Shown: piece after piece, positions 25,587-34,194 of the stretch
Layout of the letters: each line of letters begins with the position of its first letter
How positions within the stretch are numbered: position 1 is the stretch's first letter
From: Spectribacter acetivorans
GTDB lineage: Bacteria > Pseudomonadota > Gammaproteobacteria > Nevskiales > Salinisphaeraceae
Assembly: GCF_031846305.1 (NCBI RefSeq)
Contig: NZ_JAVRHY010000006.1
Location: forward strand, 168,042-232,041
Length of the DNA stretch: 64,000 bases
Reading direction: 5' to 3'
Position numbers and translations under genes: made by a program
The notes under the pieces: model-generated
Seen by the model: the letters and a program-made list of their open reading frames with translations, nothing else
Database searches by the model: none
What the model was told of the DNA's origin: nothing

Positions 25587-26735
25587 GGTCTGGGGCAAAC
25601 TCCAGGGCTCGAGCGCCACATCCGCGAGTATCGCAACGGCCGCGACCTCACCAAGAGCCCGCGTGGCGTCATGGTCATTGACCTGTTTGATCTTGATGCC
25701 GAGCAGGTGCGCCGGCGATATGCCGCCGTCTATCAGCATGTGCGGGAGCACGTTTTACCTGATCGAGAAGCTCGCCGAGGCAAGACCGCGGATGCCACCA
25801 AGTACGCTGACCAATGGTGGTTATTTGGCAAAGTTCGTGGCGATCTCCGGCGGAGCCTTCAGGGCCTGACCCGCTACATCGCCACCGTCGAGACATCCAA
25901 GCATCGCACCTTCCAGTTCCTCGACCAATCCATCCTGCCCGACAACATGCTGGTCAATATCTCAATCGATCATGCTTGGGTGATGGGCGTTCTCTCGAGT
26001 CGCCTTCATGTCGCCTGGGCACTCGCCTCTGGCGGCCGCCTTGGCGTTGGCAACGACCCGAGATACAACAAGACCCGTTGCTTTGAGACATTTCCATTCC
26101 CAGCAGCTAACGACTCCCATAAGTCACGAATTGCCGGCATCACCGAGCAACTTGACCAGCACCGCAAAGAACGGCTGGCCGAACACACCGATATCACCCT
26201 GACCGGCATCTACAACGTGCTCGAAAAGGAGAGGGCAGGGGATTTCCTCACGAACAAGGAGCGTGATATCCATGACAGGGCGCTGGTGGGAGTTCTCCGG
26301 GAGCTGCACGATGATCTGGATGCCGCGGTCTCGGAGGCTTACGGCTGGCCAGCCGACCTGCCTGACGATGAGCTGCTGGAGAATTTGCTCGCTCTGAATC
26401 AAGAGCGCGCCGCCGAAGAGCGGGCAGGGCAGGTCCGCTGGCTCCGGCCGGACTATCAGAACCCGGAGGGCAGGAGCGCCGCCGCCCAGGCCGAAATTGC
26501 CGTGGCAGCCCAGCAGGATGCCGGCGTTGCGGCCAAGCCGAAGCTTCCCAAGGACCTGCCAGGCAGGTTTTCCGCGGTCCGTGCGGCGCTATCTCATCTT
26601 CCGGCCGGCGGGGATACCGAGTCCGTGGCCACCCAGTTCCATGGCGCCCACCGCAACACTGTCGATGAGATTCTCCAAACCCTGGCCGGCATTGGCCAGG
26701 TCAGCCGCAGTGCAGACGGCATCTACCGCCTCTAG
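25587..26735 (+). pseudogene. MmeI-like type IIL restriction-modification enzyme, 3' part
   Basis: 382 codons that continue the frame of 3833-6151 exactly; the joined gene would encode 1155 residues. The segment contains the family-typical ERHIREYRNGRDLTKSPRG, YIATVETSKHRTFQFLD, LSSRLHVAWALASGGRLGVG and NDPRYNKTRCFETFPFP motifs of the target-recognition and C-terminal methylase region. A winged-helix-like tail ends the protein. An internal ATG at 25671 could initiate a fragment, but no promoter or ribosome site is evident there, so this half is probably silent. No inactivating changes are seen apart from the insertion, consistent with recent interruption. Confidence 0.9.
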
Positions 26736-26755
26736 CCGATCAGGACAAAGTAATC

Positions 26756-27211
26756 ATGACCGATATCCACGAACTCGAAGATGGCACTTTCCAGGTCGAG
26801 CTGCCCAACGGCCGCCTGTCTACCTCCGACAGCCCCCAGGCCTTGCAGCAACTTATCGACGAGCTGAATCAGCAACACAAAGACGAAACCCTCTTCCTCG
26901 AGGCATGGAAAGTTGCCGTCCGTTACGCCGGCGCCCGTTTCTTCGCCATTGATGTCACCGACACCGAGCATGCCAGCGACAAGGAGCAGCTTCGCCCTGA
27001 CCTTGATGCGATCAAAGAAGGCATTGGAGCACTGTCCGGGGGCGAGAAGCGCTTTCTGGTTGCCGTCTACAGCTTCTTCAACAGGCAGGTCGCGAGAGAC
27101 CTGGCTGACGAGTTCGGTATTGAGGGAAATCCTGGTGAACTCGCGGCTCACCTGGACCGAGACCGGCTCGACGTCATCACCACGCTTATGCGGCATTACA
27201 CCGGCTGGTAG
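26756..27211 (+). CDS. hypothetical protein downstream of RM gene, 151 aa
   Basis: Starts 20 bp after the restriction-modification gene, with AGGA upstream of ATG 26756. The acidic protein begins with a short beta-like segment (GTFQVELPNGRLSTSD) and continues as helices; the middle LSGGEKRFLVAVYSFFNRQVARDLADEFG is the most conserved-looking part. The LSGGEKR string recalls ABC signature motifs, but the protein has no Walker motifs. It is probably an accessory of the RM gene's former operon and may now lack its normal promoter because of the insertion. The family is not recognised. Confidence 0.6.
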   Translation: MTDIHELEDGTFQVELPNGRLSTSDSPQALQQLIDELNQQHKDETLFLEAWKVAVRYAGARFFAIDVTDTEHASDKEQLRPDLDAIKEGIGALSGGEKRFLVAVYSFFNRQVARDLADEFGIEGNPGELAAHLDRDRLDVITTLMRHYTGW

Positions 27212-27223
27212 ATACCTCTCGAT

Positions 27224-28162
27224 TTACTGCGTTTGCCAAACGGCTTTACCCGTATGGTTCAGGAGCATTGCCCGATCGACCGCGAGTTGAACCGCATCCA
27301 CCGTCACCTCATGCGTGGGAGGACACCCCACCGCATAGCATTTTGAGTAGTCCTTCAAGTAGGAGATCGACTCTGCTTCCCCGGTAATGTGGCCCGAAAC
27401 CACAAGGACAAAGCCCGATCTGTCTCGGGGCATCTCGGACTGCGCTTCAGCCTCATCCATATCCATAGGTATGGATTTCGGGACCTCCGCTCCTCGCACC
27501 ACCAACGCGACCTCTTCACAATCTGGCTCGTACCCATACAACTCCGAGGTTTTTGGAATAACCACAACGGTGCCTGGCTCATGCACCTTGAAAGCCTGAT
27601 GCTCAAAGTCATAGCCTGAAGTGCCAACACGCTGGACGTAGTGCACACGCATGTTGCGCTCCTTCAGGGCGACCCATCGCTCTCGAGCCTCCTGGCGAAC
27701 TTTCTGCTTAACCCGGTGCGCGGCGAACTCGTTCTCACTCTCCAGAATCTCCGTCCGATAACTTCCATGCGAGCAGGCCTCAACGAGGCTATACGGGTCA
27801 TCCCGCTCCACCACATGCCCATGCGCGGCATAGATGTCTATCCCGTACAAACGCTCCCCATGATCCAATAGCGATCGCGCGGCTGAGCGCTCAAGCCAGA
27901 CAGGGCTTGTCATTCGCACGCGGTTTTCCCCCACGATTGATTCCGTCGTCGTGGCCCTGGAATCATCAATCCGATCGCCCGTGCTTGATTCGTACTTCGA
28001 GGTGTTGCCCCCGACCAGAACCCCGGGGAGATCTTTCACGCCTTCTGCCAGATCCGCGCCAACCATCTTGGCTTGTGTGCACGCTGAGGCAAGAGGCAGC
28101 AACATCATTGCGAGCGGCAACCAGATGAACGGATGCGAGCTTAGTTCCGATTTTTCTTTCAC
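27224..28162 (-). CDS. predicted lipoprotein, unknown function
   Basis: 312 residues from GTG 28162, which has AGGAG eight bases upstream; an ATG 18 bp earlier lies in front of that site. The signal peptide ends in the lipobox LASAC, so the mature protein is lipid-anchored. The mature chain has a charged N-terminal half (helical, many Arg/Glu around RVKQKVRQEARERWVALKERN) and a C-terminal half with VVVIPKTSELYGYEPDCEEVALVVRG. No enzyme motif is visible. It is convergent with the gene ending at 27211. Upstream, ATGATT-AGC-AATCAT (28229-28243) is a perfect inverted repeat in the likely promoter. Confidence 0.65.
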   Translation of the reverse strand: MKEKSELSSHPFIWLPLAMMLLPLASACTQAKMVGADLAEGVKDLPGVLVGGNTSKYESSTGDRIDDSRATTTESIVGENRVRMTSPVWLERSAARSLLDHGERLYGIDIYAAHGHVVERDDPYSLVEACSHGSYRTEILESENEFAAHRVKQKVRQEARERWVALKERNMRVHYVQRVGTSGYDFEHQAFKVHEPGTVVVIPKTSELYGYEPDCEEVALVVRGAEVPKSIPMDMDEAEAQSEMPRDRSGFVLVVSGHITGEAESISYLKDYSKCYAVGCPPTHEVTVDAVQLAVDRAMLLNHTGKAVWQTQ

Positions 28163-28249
28163 GATGGTTACTCCTGGCATAATGACGCCAACGCGCTTCT
28201 TTACCAGATAAGCGCGCCATTATAGGCGATGATTAGCAATCATAATTGC

Positions 28250-28709
28250 AGACATGGAAAAAGCAACAGCCCTGAACATGCATCTCGGGCGCGTAGGGTG
28301 CAGTTTCGGAAGCTGTTGCGTACCTGAGTGCCTGGTTCAATATATCGCCGCGCGAGGTTATCAGCTCGGACTGTTGCGCCGATAGAGAACGCTGGTTTGT
28401 TGCGTCCACACGAGCCGAACAGTACGGCGCTTCGTAGGGCAGCCGGAGTGTCGGCTATCGGCCAAAAGCGGACTCGTGCCGAGAAGTCATCAGAATCATC
28501 TAAAATAATGTGATTTAAAACGAAAGCGTAGAAATATCGAGTCTGCAATAGGAGTGCGCTATTCGTCCTACTCGCGACCGTGACAGGCTGCTCGTTATCC
28601 TTTTCCTGATTTCACTGGAGTCGCTGGTAAAACAAGCACCGAATGGCGTGCCTAGCAGCGACAGCGGAACCGATTGCCAGTGCTCTGGGACCTGTTGGAT
28701 CGACGTCCG
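28250..28709. other. gene-free stretch with dispersed repeat
   Basis: About 460 bp without a convincing gene. One 102-codon reverse frame exists but is Arg/Ser-rich and lacks a ribosome site. The notable content is GTCGGCTATCG followed by CCAAAAGCGGAC at 28450-28473. This string recurs as a diverged, inverted copy at 37757-37780 on the other side of the catabolic operon. Confidence 0.5.
28450..28473 (+). repeat. dispersed repeat, left copy
   Basis: 24 bases beginning GTCGGCTATCGG and ending AAGCGGAC. The reverse complement of 37757-37780 matches at 21 of 24 positions. Looser similarity extends outward (for example GTTGCGT on the 5' side). The type resembles intergenic repeats that are common in proteobacteria. 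Confidence 0.45.
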
Positions 28710-30347
28710 TCATCGCGCCTGTGTGCGCAGTGCCTTCTTGTCGAGTTTGCCGTAGGCCGTTACTGGTAACGTATCAACGAAATACACGGCCTTTGGCCGT
28801 TTGTATTTAGAAAGCTCTTGTCGACAATGATCCAGCACGTCGCTCTGCGTGGGATGAGCGCCGACATCGGCCACGATGAATGCCGTCACCGCTTCGCCCC
28901 AGTCCGCATCCTCCAGTCCCACGACCGCCACCTGGCCGACGCCGGGACAGGATTGGATGGCATCCTCCACTTCCTTGGTGTACACGTTCATGCCGCCGGT
29001 GATGATCATGTCCTTCTTGCGATCCAGCAGATAGACATAGCCGTCGGCGTCCTGGTAGGCGATATCGCCGGTATGCAACCAACCGTCGATGAGCGTTTCA
29101 GCGGACTTGTCCGGCAGGCCATGGTAACCCGCCATGGTATAAGGCGTGCGCGCGGCGAGTTCGCCGACCTCGCCCACCGGCTGCGTCCGGTTGTCGGCGT
29201 CGACGATGCGTACCTCGGCCATCGCCACCGGCTGTCCGCAGCTGGCCAGCCGGTGGGCGGTGTCGTCGTCCGGGCGATGATCCTGGCGGCGCAGGCGGGT
29301 TATGAAGTTGGGCGCCTCGGTCTGGCCGTAGATTTGCATGAACACGGGGCCGAACAGCGCCAGCCCCTCGCGCAATCGCGGCAAGGTGATCGGCGCGGCG
29401 CCGTAGAGGATGCTGCGCAGCGACGACAGGTCGTAGCGCGTATCGCCGATCCAGTCAATCAGCCGATAGATCATCGTCGGCACCATGAAGGTCAGGGTAA
29501 CGCCGTCGTTTTCGATCCGCCGTACCACGGTCTCTGGAGCGAAGCCGCGCTCGACGAGGTGTGTCGCCCCCTTGAGCAGGCCAGCGAGCATCAGGAAACC
29601 GGCGCTGTGGGCTAGCGGCGAACACAGCAGCAGGCGCTCGTCGTCGAGCAGTTCCATTTCGACGACGTGGGACAAGACATCCAGCACCATGCTCTGCTGG
29701 GTGAGCATCACCCCCTTGGGCTGGCCGGTGGTGCCGCCGGTATAGGCTATGACCGCCAGATCGTCGGGCGCGACGGCCACGTCGGGCGGGGTTTCCGGCT
29801 GCCCTGCTGAGAATTCATCCCACGGCTCGATGCCCTCCGGGCAATCCGCGGCCGCAGCGATACCGATCACGGTCTCGAGTTCCGGCCAGGCATCGCGATT
29901 GCGCGCGACGGTCTCGAAGAAGGCCGGACCCACCACGAGCACCCGCGCGTTTGAGTCCGCCACGATATAGCGGATCTCCTTTTCGCCGAGCATGTCATTG
30001 AGCGGAACCTTGACGCCGCCGCTCTGGATGATCGCCTGATCGGCCACCGCGTATTCCTGGCAGTTCGACATCAGCAGAGCGACCCGCACGTTCGCCGCCA
30101 CGCCGACCGCAGACAGTCCGTGGGCGAATCGACAGCTGGCATCAAGCAGTTGCCGGTAGCTCAGCGTGTTTGCATCGCAGTCGATCGCCGTGCGCTGGGC
30201 GTACTTGCGCAAGGCATTCGTATACAGCGGCTTGAGCGTCAGCAGACTGGGCGCGCTGGCCCGCGGGTTTAGCATGGCTTGCATCATCGTTGCTGGGCTC
30301 CAGAAACAGCGCTCCGGTTTGACCGAAGGCTCGTGGGTTTGAGTCAT
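28710..30347 (-). CDS. AMP-binding acyl-CoA ligase
   Basis: 545 residues of the ANL superfamily. The ATP-binding loop is YTGGTTGQPKGVM, A5 is QIYGQTEAP, A7 is LHTGDIAY, A8 is DRKKDMIITGGMNVYTKEVED, and the catalytic Lys near the C-terminus is in YGKLDKKALR. It activates a carboxylic acid to acyl-AMP and then acyl-CoA; the acid is unknown. It is the last gene of the leftward catabolic operon, separated from the dehydrogenase by a short hydratase-like remnant and about 100 bp. Confidence 0.93.
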   Translation of the reverse strand: MTQTHEPSVKPERCFWSPATMMQAMLNPRASAPSLLTLKPLYTNALRKYAQRTAIDCDANTLSYRQLLDASCRFAHGLSAVGVAANVRVALLMSNCQEYAVADQAIIQSGGVKVPLNDMLGEKEIRYIVADSNARVLVVGPAFFETVARNRDAWPELETVIGIAAAADCPEGIEPWDEFSAGQPETPPDVAVAPDDLAVIAYTGGTTGQPKGVMLTQQSMVLDVLSHVVEMELLDDERLLLCSPLAHSAGFLMLAGLLKGATHLVERGFAPETVVRRIENDGVTLTFMVPTMIYRLIDWIGDTRYDLSSLRSILYGAAPITLPRLREGLALFGPVFMQIYGQTEAPNFITRLRRQDHRPDDDTAHRLASCGQPVAMAEVRIVDADNRTQPVGEVGELAARTPYTMAGYHGLPDKSAETLIDGWLHTGDIAYQDADGYVYLLDRKKDMIITGGMNVYTKEVEDAIQSCPGVGQVAVVGLEDADWGEAVTAFIVADVGAHPTQSDVLDHCRQELSKYKRPKAVYFVDTLPVTAYGKLDKKALRTQAR

Positions 30348-30449
30348 GCCACTATGACTGACGCTTTATCGGTGCCGGATGTATCAGCGCAAGCGCGCCG
30401 ATCGCCGGGCGAGATGCGGACCGGCCAGCCGTTCGGCCTGACCGGCCCG

Positions 30450-30578
30450 CTAACGTTGCAGTGCGTCGTCCAAATATGCCTGCGTGGCGCCGCTGAGCGC
30501 GTGCTTGGTGAGGTAGAGAGTGCGCCGGCTGGCCTTTGCGATCTCGCGGGCGAAAGCCTCGGCGGCGTTTGCGCTCAC
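30450..30578 (-). pseudogene. enoyl-CoA hydratase C-terminal remnant
   Basis: A 42-codon frame that starts at GTG inside the stop of the acyl-CoA dehydrogenase gene (overlap GTGA). It reads as the last part of an enoyl-CoA hydratase: AEAFAREIAKASRRTLYLTKHALSG. It lacks the catalytic core, so it is most likely what remains after an internal deletion that fused a hydratase tail to the end of the dehydrogenase gene. A translated short peptide is possible because the start is coupled. Confidence 0.5.
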
Positions 30579-31735
30579 AGCGAGCGTCCGATCAGTTCCT
30601 TCATGATCTCGTTGGTGCCGCCGTAGATCTTTTGCACCCGTGCCGCGGCGTACATCTGCGCGATCGGATATTCCATCAGATAGCCGTAGCCGCCGAAGAC
30701 TTGCAGGCAGCGGTCGATGATCTCGACCTGTTTATCGGTACCATACAGCTTGGCCATCGAGGCCGTGGCGGCGTCGAGGTTGCCGTCCATGTAGCGCTGG
30801 ACGCAGTGGTCCATGAAGGTCTTCGCGGCGAGCACCTCAGTCTTGCACTCGGCGAGCACAAAGCGCGTATTCTGGAACTGGATGATCGGCTGGCCGAACG
30901 CAGTGCGCAGCTTGGCGTACTTGATTGCCTCCATGACCGCGGCCTCGGTCATCGCAACACCCGCGATCCCAATGATCAGGCGTTCGCGCGGCAGTTGCTC
31001 CATCAACTGATAGAAGCCCTGACCCTCCTGGCCACCAAGCAGGTTCTCGGCGGGCACCCGCAGGTCGGTGAAGGTGAGCTCCCGGGTATCCTGGCCGTGC
31101 TGCCCGATCTTCTCCAATACCCGCCCGCGCTCATAACCTTCGGCCTGGTCGACCTCGACCACGAACAACGAGATGCCCCGGGCGCCCTCGGCCTTGTCGG
31201 TCTTGGCGACGATTATCATTAGGTCGGCGTGGGTCGCGTTGGAAATGAACGTTTTCGACCCGTTGATGACGTAGTGGTCGCCGTCACGAGCCGCGGTCGT
31301 GCGCACCGCCTGAAGGTCCGAGCCGGTGCCGGGTTCGGTCATCGCGATGCCGATCACCTTCTCGCCGCTGGCCATCGCCGGTATCCAGCGCTGCTTTTGC
31401 TCCTCGGTCGCGTACGCGGCCACGTAGTGGGCCACGATGGTCGAGTGCACGCTGAATCCGAACGCGGTGTCCTGGGCCAAGGCGAGTTCCTCCTGGACCA
31501 CGGCCTCGTGGCCAAAGTTACCGCCGCCGCCGCCATATTCTTCGGGCAGGCCGGGACACAGCAAGCCAGCGTCGCCGCTTTTGTTCCAGAACGCGCGGTC
31601 GACTTGGTGCTGCTTGGCCCAGCGCTCCTGGTTCGGGGTGGCTTCGCGGGCGAAGAACTTGGCCGCCTGGGCGCGCAGCAGCGTATGGTCCTCGGCCTCC
31701 CAGGGCGCCTGATAGTTGGGAAACAGCTCGCTCAT
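30575..31735 (-). CDS. acyl-CoA dehydrogenase
   Basis: 386 residues, the normal length. Flavin and substrate motifs are present: IAMTEPGTGSDLQAV, KTFISNATHAD, the Arg-rich RTAFGQPIIQFQ and the C-terminal QVFGGYGYLMEYPIAQMYAAARVQKIYGGTNEI. It should introduce the alpha-beta double bond into an acyl-CoA, passing electrons to ETF. It follows the hydratase gene by 5 bp. Substrate chain type cannot be read from the sequence. Confidence 0.95.
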   Translation of the reverse strand: MSELFPNYQAPWEAEDHTLLRAQAAKFFAREATPNQERWAKQHQVDRAFWNKSGDAGLLCPGLPEEYGGGGGNFGHEAVVQEELALAQDTAFGFSVHSTIVAHYVAAYATEEQKQRWIPAMASGEKVIGIAMTEPGTGSDLQAVRTTAARDGDHYVINGSKTFISNATHADLMIIVAKTDKAEGARGISLFVVEVDQAEGYERGRVLEKIGQHGQDTRELTFTDLRVPAENLLGGQEGQGFYQLMEQLPRERLIIGIAGVAMTEAAVMEAIKYAKLRTAFGQPIIQFQNTRFVLAECKTEVLAAKTFMDHCVQRYMDGNLDAATASMAKLYGTDKQVEIIDRCLQVFGGYGYLMEYPIAQMYAAARVQKIYGGTNEIMKELIGRSL

Positions 31736-31740
31736 GATGG

Positions 31741-32517
31741 TTACGTTCCTGTGTAGTGGGGGGGGCGCTTGGCCAGAAAGGCCGCCTGGCCCTCGTGGCT
31801 GTCAGCGGAATGGATCGCCAGATGGAAGTTGCGTTTCTCGTGCTCAAGGCCCTGGCTGAGTGACGTCTCGTGGGCTTGCAGCGCAGCGTCCTTGGCCAAC
31901 GACACCGCCAGCGGCGAATTGGCTGCGATGCGTCCGGCCATGGTGAGCGCCTGTTCTAGGGCCTCTCCATGCGGGACCACGCGGGCGACCATTCCATCGG
32001 CGCAGGCCTCGGTCGCGTTGATGAAGTCGCCGGTCAGCAGCATGGCCATCGCCTTGGCCTTGCCGACCGCGCTCACCAGGCGCTGAGTGCCGCCGCCACC
32101 GGGGATGACGCCCAGCTTGACCTCCGGCACCCCGAACTGCGCGGTCTCGGCCGCAACGACGATGTCGCAGGCAAGCGCCAGCTCGCAGCCGCCGCCGACG
32201 GCCAGTCCCTCGACGGCGGCGATGAGCGGCTTGGGAAACCGCCCCATGACCGTCCAGAGCGTGCCGCCGAGCGCCTTGCGCGGACCGATCAACGCATCCT
32301 CACGGATCCGGTCGAAGGCGGTAATATCGGCGCCCGCGCAGAAGTTGCCGGCCGCTCCGTGGAGCACCACGGCGCGCACGCTGTCGTCGTACTGCAGGTC
32401 CGCGAGCGCCTGGCCCAGCGCGGTTAGCAGCTCTTCATTGAGCGCGTTGCGAGCGTCGGACCGGTTGAATTCGAGGACGACGACGGGCCCCTCGCGGCGA
32501 ATATCGAGGACAGCCAT
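31741..32517 (-). CDS. enoyl-CoA hydratase/isomerase
   Basis: 258 residues of the crotonase fold. The oxyanion-hole segments are GAAGNFCAGADITAF and VEGLAVGGGCELALACDIVVA, followed by the Glu-bearing KLGVIPGGGGTQRL. It hydrates trans-2-enoyl-CoA to 3-hydroxyacyl-CoA in beta-oxidation. Its start shares one base with the stop of the upstream ligase gene, so translation is coupled. No 3-hydroxyacyl-CoA dehydrogenase gene lies in the operon, so that step must be encoded elsewhere. Confidence 0.94.
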   Translation of the reverse strand: MAVLDIRREGPVVVLEFNRSDARNALNEELLTALGQALADLQYDDSVRAVVLHGAAGNFCAGADITAFDRIREDALIGPRKALGGTLWTVMGRFPKPLIAAVEGLAVGGGCELALACDIVVAAETAQFGVPEVKLGVIPGGGGTQRLVSAVGKAKAMAMLLTGDFINATEACADGMVARVVPHGEALEQALTMAGRIAANSPLAVSLAKDAALQAHETSLSQGLEHEKRNFHLAIHSADSHEGQAAFLAKRPPHYTGT

Positions 32518-34184
32518 CAGACGTCCTTGTAGAGGTCGCTATAGCTGGCGCGGATCGACTTCTTGTCGAGCTTGCCGACACTGGTGCGGGGTAGCGCATC
32601 GAGGAACAGGACGGTCTCGGGCAGCTGCCACTTGGCGAAATTGGGCGCCAGAATTTCATGGATCTCCGCCAGGGGCACCTCGTTGCCGTCGTCGGTGACC
32701 ACCAGAGCGACGGGGCGCTCCTGCCACTTGGGATGTTCGATGCCGACAACCGCTGCGTCGCGGATGTGGGGGTGCACGGTCAGCGCGTTCTCCATGTCGA
32801 TGGAGGAGATCCACTCGCCGCCGCTCTTGATTACGTCCTTGAGGCGGTCGGTCAGTTTTAGATAGCCGTGCTCGTCGATCGTGCCGACGTCGCCGCTGCG
32901 CCAGTAGCCATCGAGGAAGCGGTCGCCGTCGTCGTCGAGCTTGTGGTATCGCTCGATGATCCACGGCCCCCGCAACAGCACCTCGCCCTGGGAAACACCA
33001 TCGAAGGGAACGTCTTCGCCGGCTTCGTCGATCAGTCGGAAGTCGACACCGGGTGCCATCAGGCCCTGGCACCGCTTGCGATTCCACATTTGCTCATCGG
33101 TCAACACATCGCGCAGGGACGGTTTGAGGCCCTTGTTGACCGTAACCAGCGGTGTGGTTTCGGTGGCGCCGTAAGCGTGGATCACGTCGGCCCCGGTCAG
33201 GTCGTAAAAGCCGCGCATCAGGCTCAGCGACGGTTCGGTAGCGCCGCTCAGCAGTCGCGCCCGGCTCAGGTCGGGCTTGGCATCGAGCGTTCTGATGTAA
33301 TCCAGCATCGGTGCGAAGATCGCAGGAGCCCCGTTGGATACCGTGACCTCCTCGGCAATCATGGCGTCGACCAGCACCGATGTATCCTGTGCGACGTAGC
33401 GGCCGGGCAGGACGATCTTAGTCATCGCCTGAACGGCGGCCTGCGGCAGGCCCCAGCACTGACCGTGAAACATCGGGGTGATCAGCATCGCCGTATCATC
33501 GCTACTCATGCCGATCAGCCCGACCATCGTCAGGGTGTGCAGGCACATGCCGCGGTGCGAGTAGTAGATCCCCTTGGGCCGGCCCGTCGTGCCAGTGGTG
33601 TAGCAGGCGCTGTACGCCGACGTCTCGTCGACCATCGGCCAGTCGATCTGCGCGTCGGCGGCGGCGAGCAGATCCTCGAAGTGATGCACGTTCGACAATG
33701 TCGTGCTGATCTCGGACAGCGGGCGATCGCTCATCACGATCCAGCCCTTGACCTGGGGCGTGAGCGGGGCGAGTTGCTCGGCGATTGGCAGCAGGGTCTC
33801 GTCGACGAGAATCCAGGACGCCTTGCTGTGGTCAGTTACATAGCCCAGATCCTCGGGTACCAGGCGCAGATTCATCTGCAGCATCACCGCGGCGAGGCCG
33901 GGGATCGCCCAGTAGAGTTCGAAATGGCGCCGGCTGTTCCAGTCCAGAATGCCGACCACATCGCCGGGGCCGACGCCAAGGCCGCGCAGAGCGTTGGCCG
34001 CTCGACAAATCCGCGTGTAGGACTCGCCGTAGGTATAGCGATCCCAGCCGCCGTCGGCGGTGCGGTAGACGATCTCCTGTTCCGGATAGGTACGCGCCGC
34101 ATGGCGGATCATGGTTGTCGTGTTGAGTTGGTAGCTGTCGCCGTGGGTGGACGGCAGACCCTTGGTAATGAGGGTGTCGTTCAT
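32517..34184 (-). CDS. long/medium-chain-type acyl-CoA synthetase (AlkK-like)
   Basis: 555 residues. ANL motifs: ATP loop YTTGTTGRPKGIYYSHRG, HAYGATETTPL, WRSGDVGTIDEHGYLKLTDRLKD, SGGEWISSIDMEN and the C-terminal TSVGKLDKKSIR with the catalytic Lys. The Gly-Gly-Glu-Trp-Ile-Ser motif is typical of fatty-acyl-CoA ligases of the AlkK/medium-long-chain type. It is distinct from the ligase at 28710, so the operon encodes two activating enzymes, perhaps for the parent acid and for a degradation intermediate. Confidence 0.94.
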   Translation of the reverse strand: MNDTLITKGLPSTHGDSYQLNTTTMIRHAARTYPEQEIVYRTADGGWDRYTYGESYTRICRAANALRGLGVGPGDVVGILDWNSRRHFELYWAIPGLAAVMLQMNLRLVPEDLGYVTDHSKASWILVDETLLPIAEQLAPLTPQVKGWIVMSDRPLSEISTTLSNVHHFEDLLAAADAQIDWPMVDETSAYSACYTTGTTGRPKGIYYSHRGMCLHTLTMVGLIGMSSDDTAMLITPMFHGQCWGLPQAAVQAMTKIVLPGRYVAQDTSVLVDAMIAEEVTVSNGAPAIFAPMLDYIRTLDAKPDLSRARLLSGATEPSLSLMRGFYDLTGADVIHAYGATETTPLVTVNKGLKPSLRDVLTDEQMWNRKRCQGLMAPGVDFRLIDEAGEDVPFDGVSQGEVLLRGPWIIERYHKLDDDGDRFLDGYWRSGDVGTIDEHGYLKLTDRLKDVIKSGGEWISSIDMENALTVHPHIRDAAVVGIEHPKWQERPVALVVTDDGNEVPLAEIHEILAPNFAKWQLPETVLFLDALPRTSVGKLDKKSIRASYSDLYKDV

Positions 34185-34194
34185 GTCTTGCTCC

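Noticed and set aside
25671..26735. Independent 354-residue gene starting at ATG 25671
   Set aside because: The frame continues upstream to the transposon end and completes the RM protein exactly; the ATG is internal (conserved RGVMVIDLF segment).
26756..27211. ABC ATPase call from the string LSGGEKR
   Set aside because: No Walker A or Walker B motif is present and the protein is only 151 residues long.
28240..28548. 102-codon leftward frame after the lipoprotein gene
   Set aside because: It covers an intergenic dispersed repeat, has no ribosome site and no recognisable fold; such repeats often yield spurious frames.
30536..31222. Long rightward frames across the acyl-CoA operon (also 32868-34247)
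   Set aside because: They are antisense to enzymes with intact catalytic motifs and reflect high third-position GC content.
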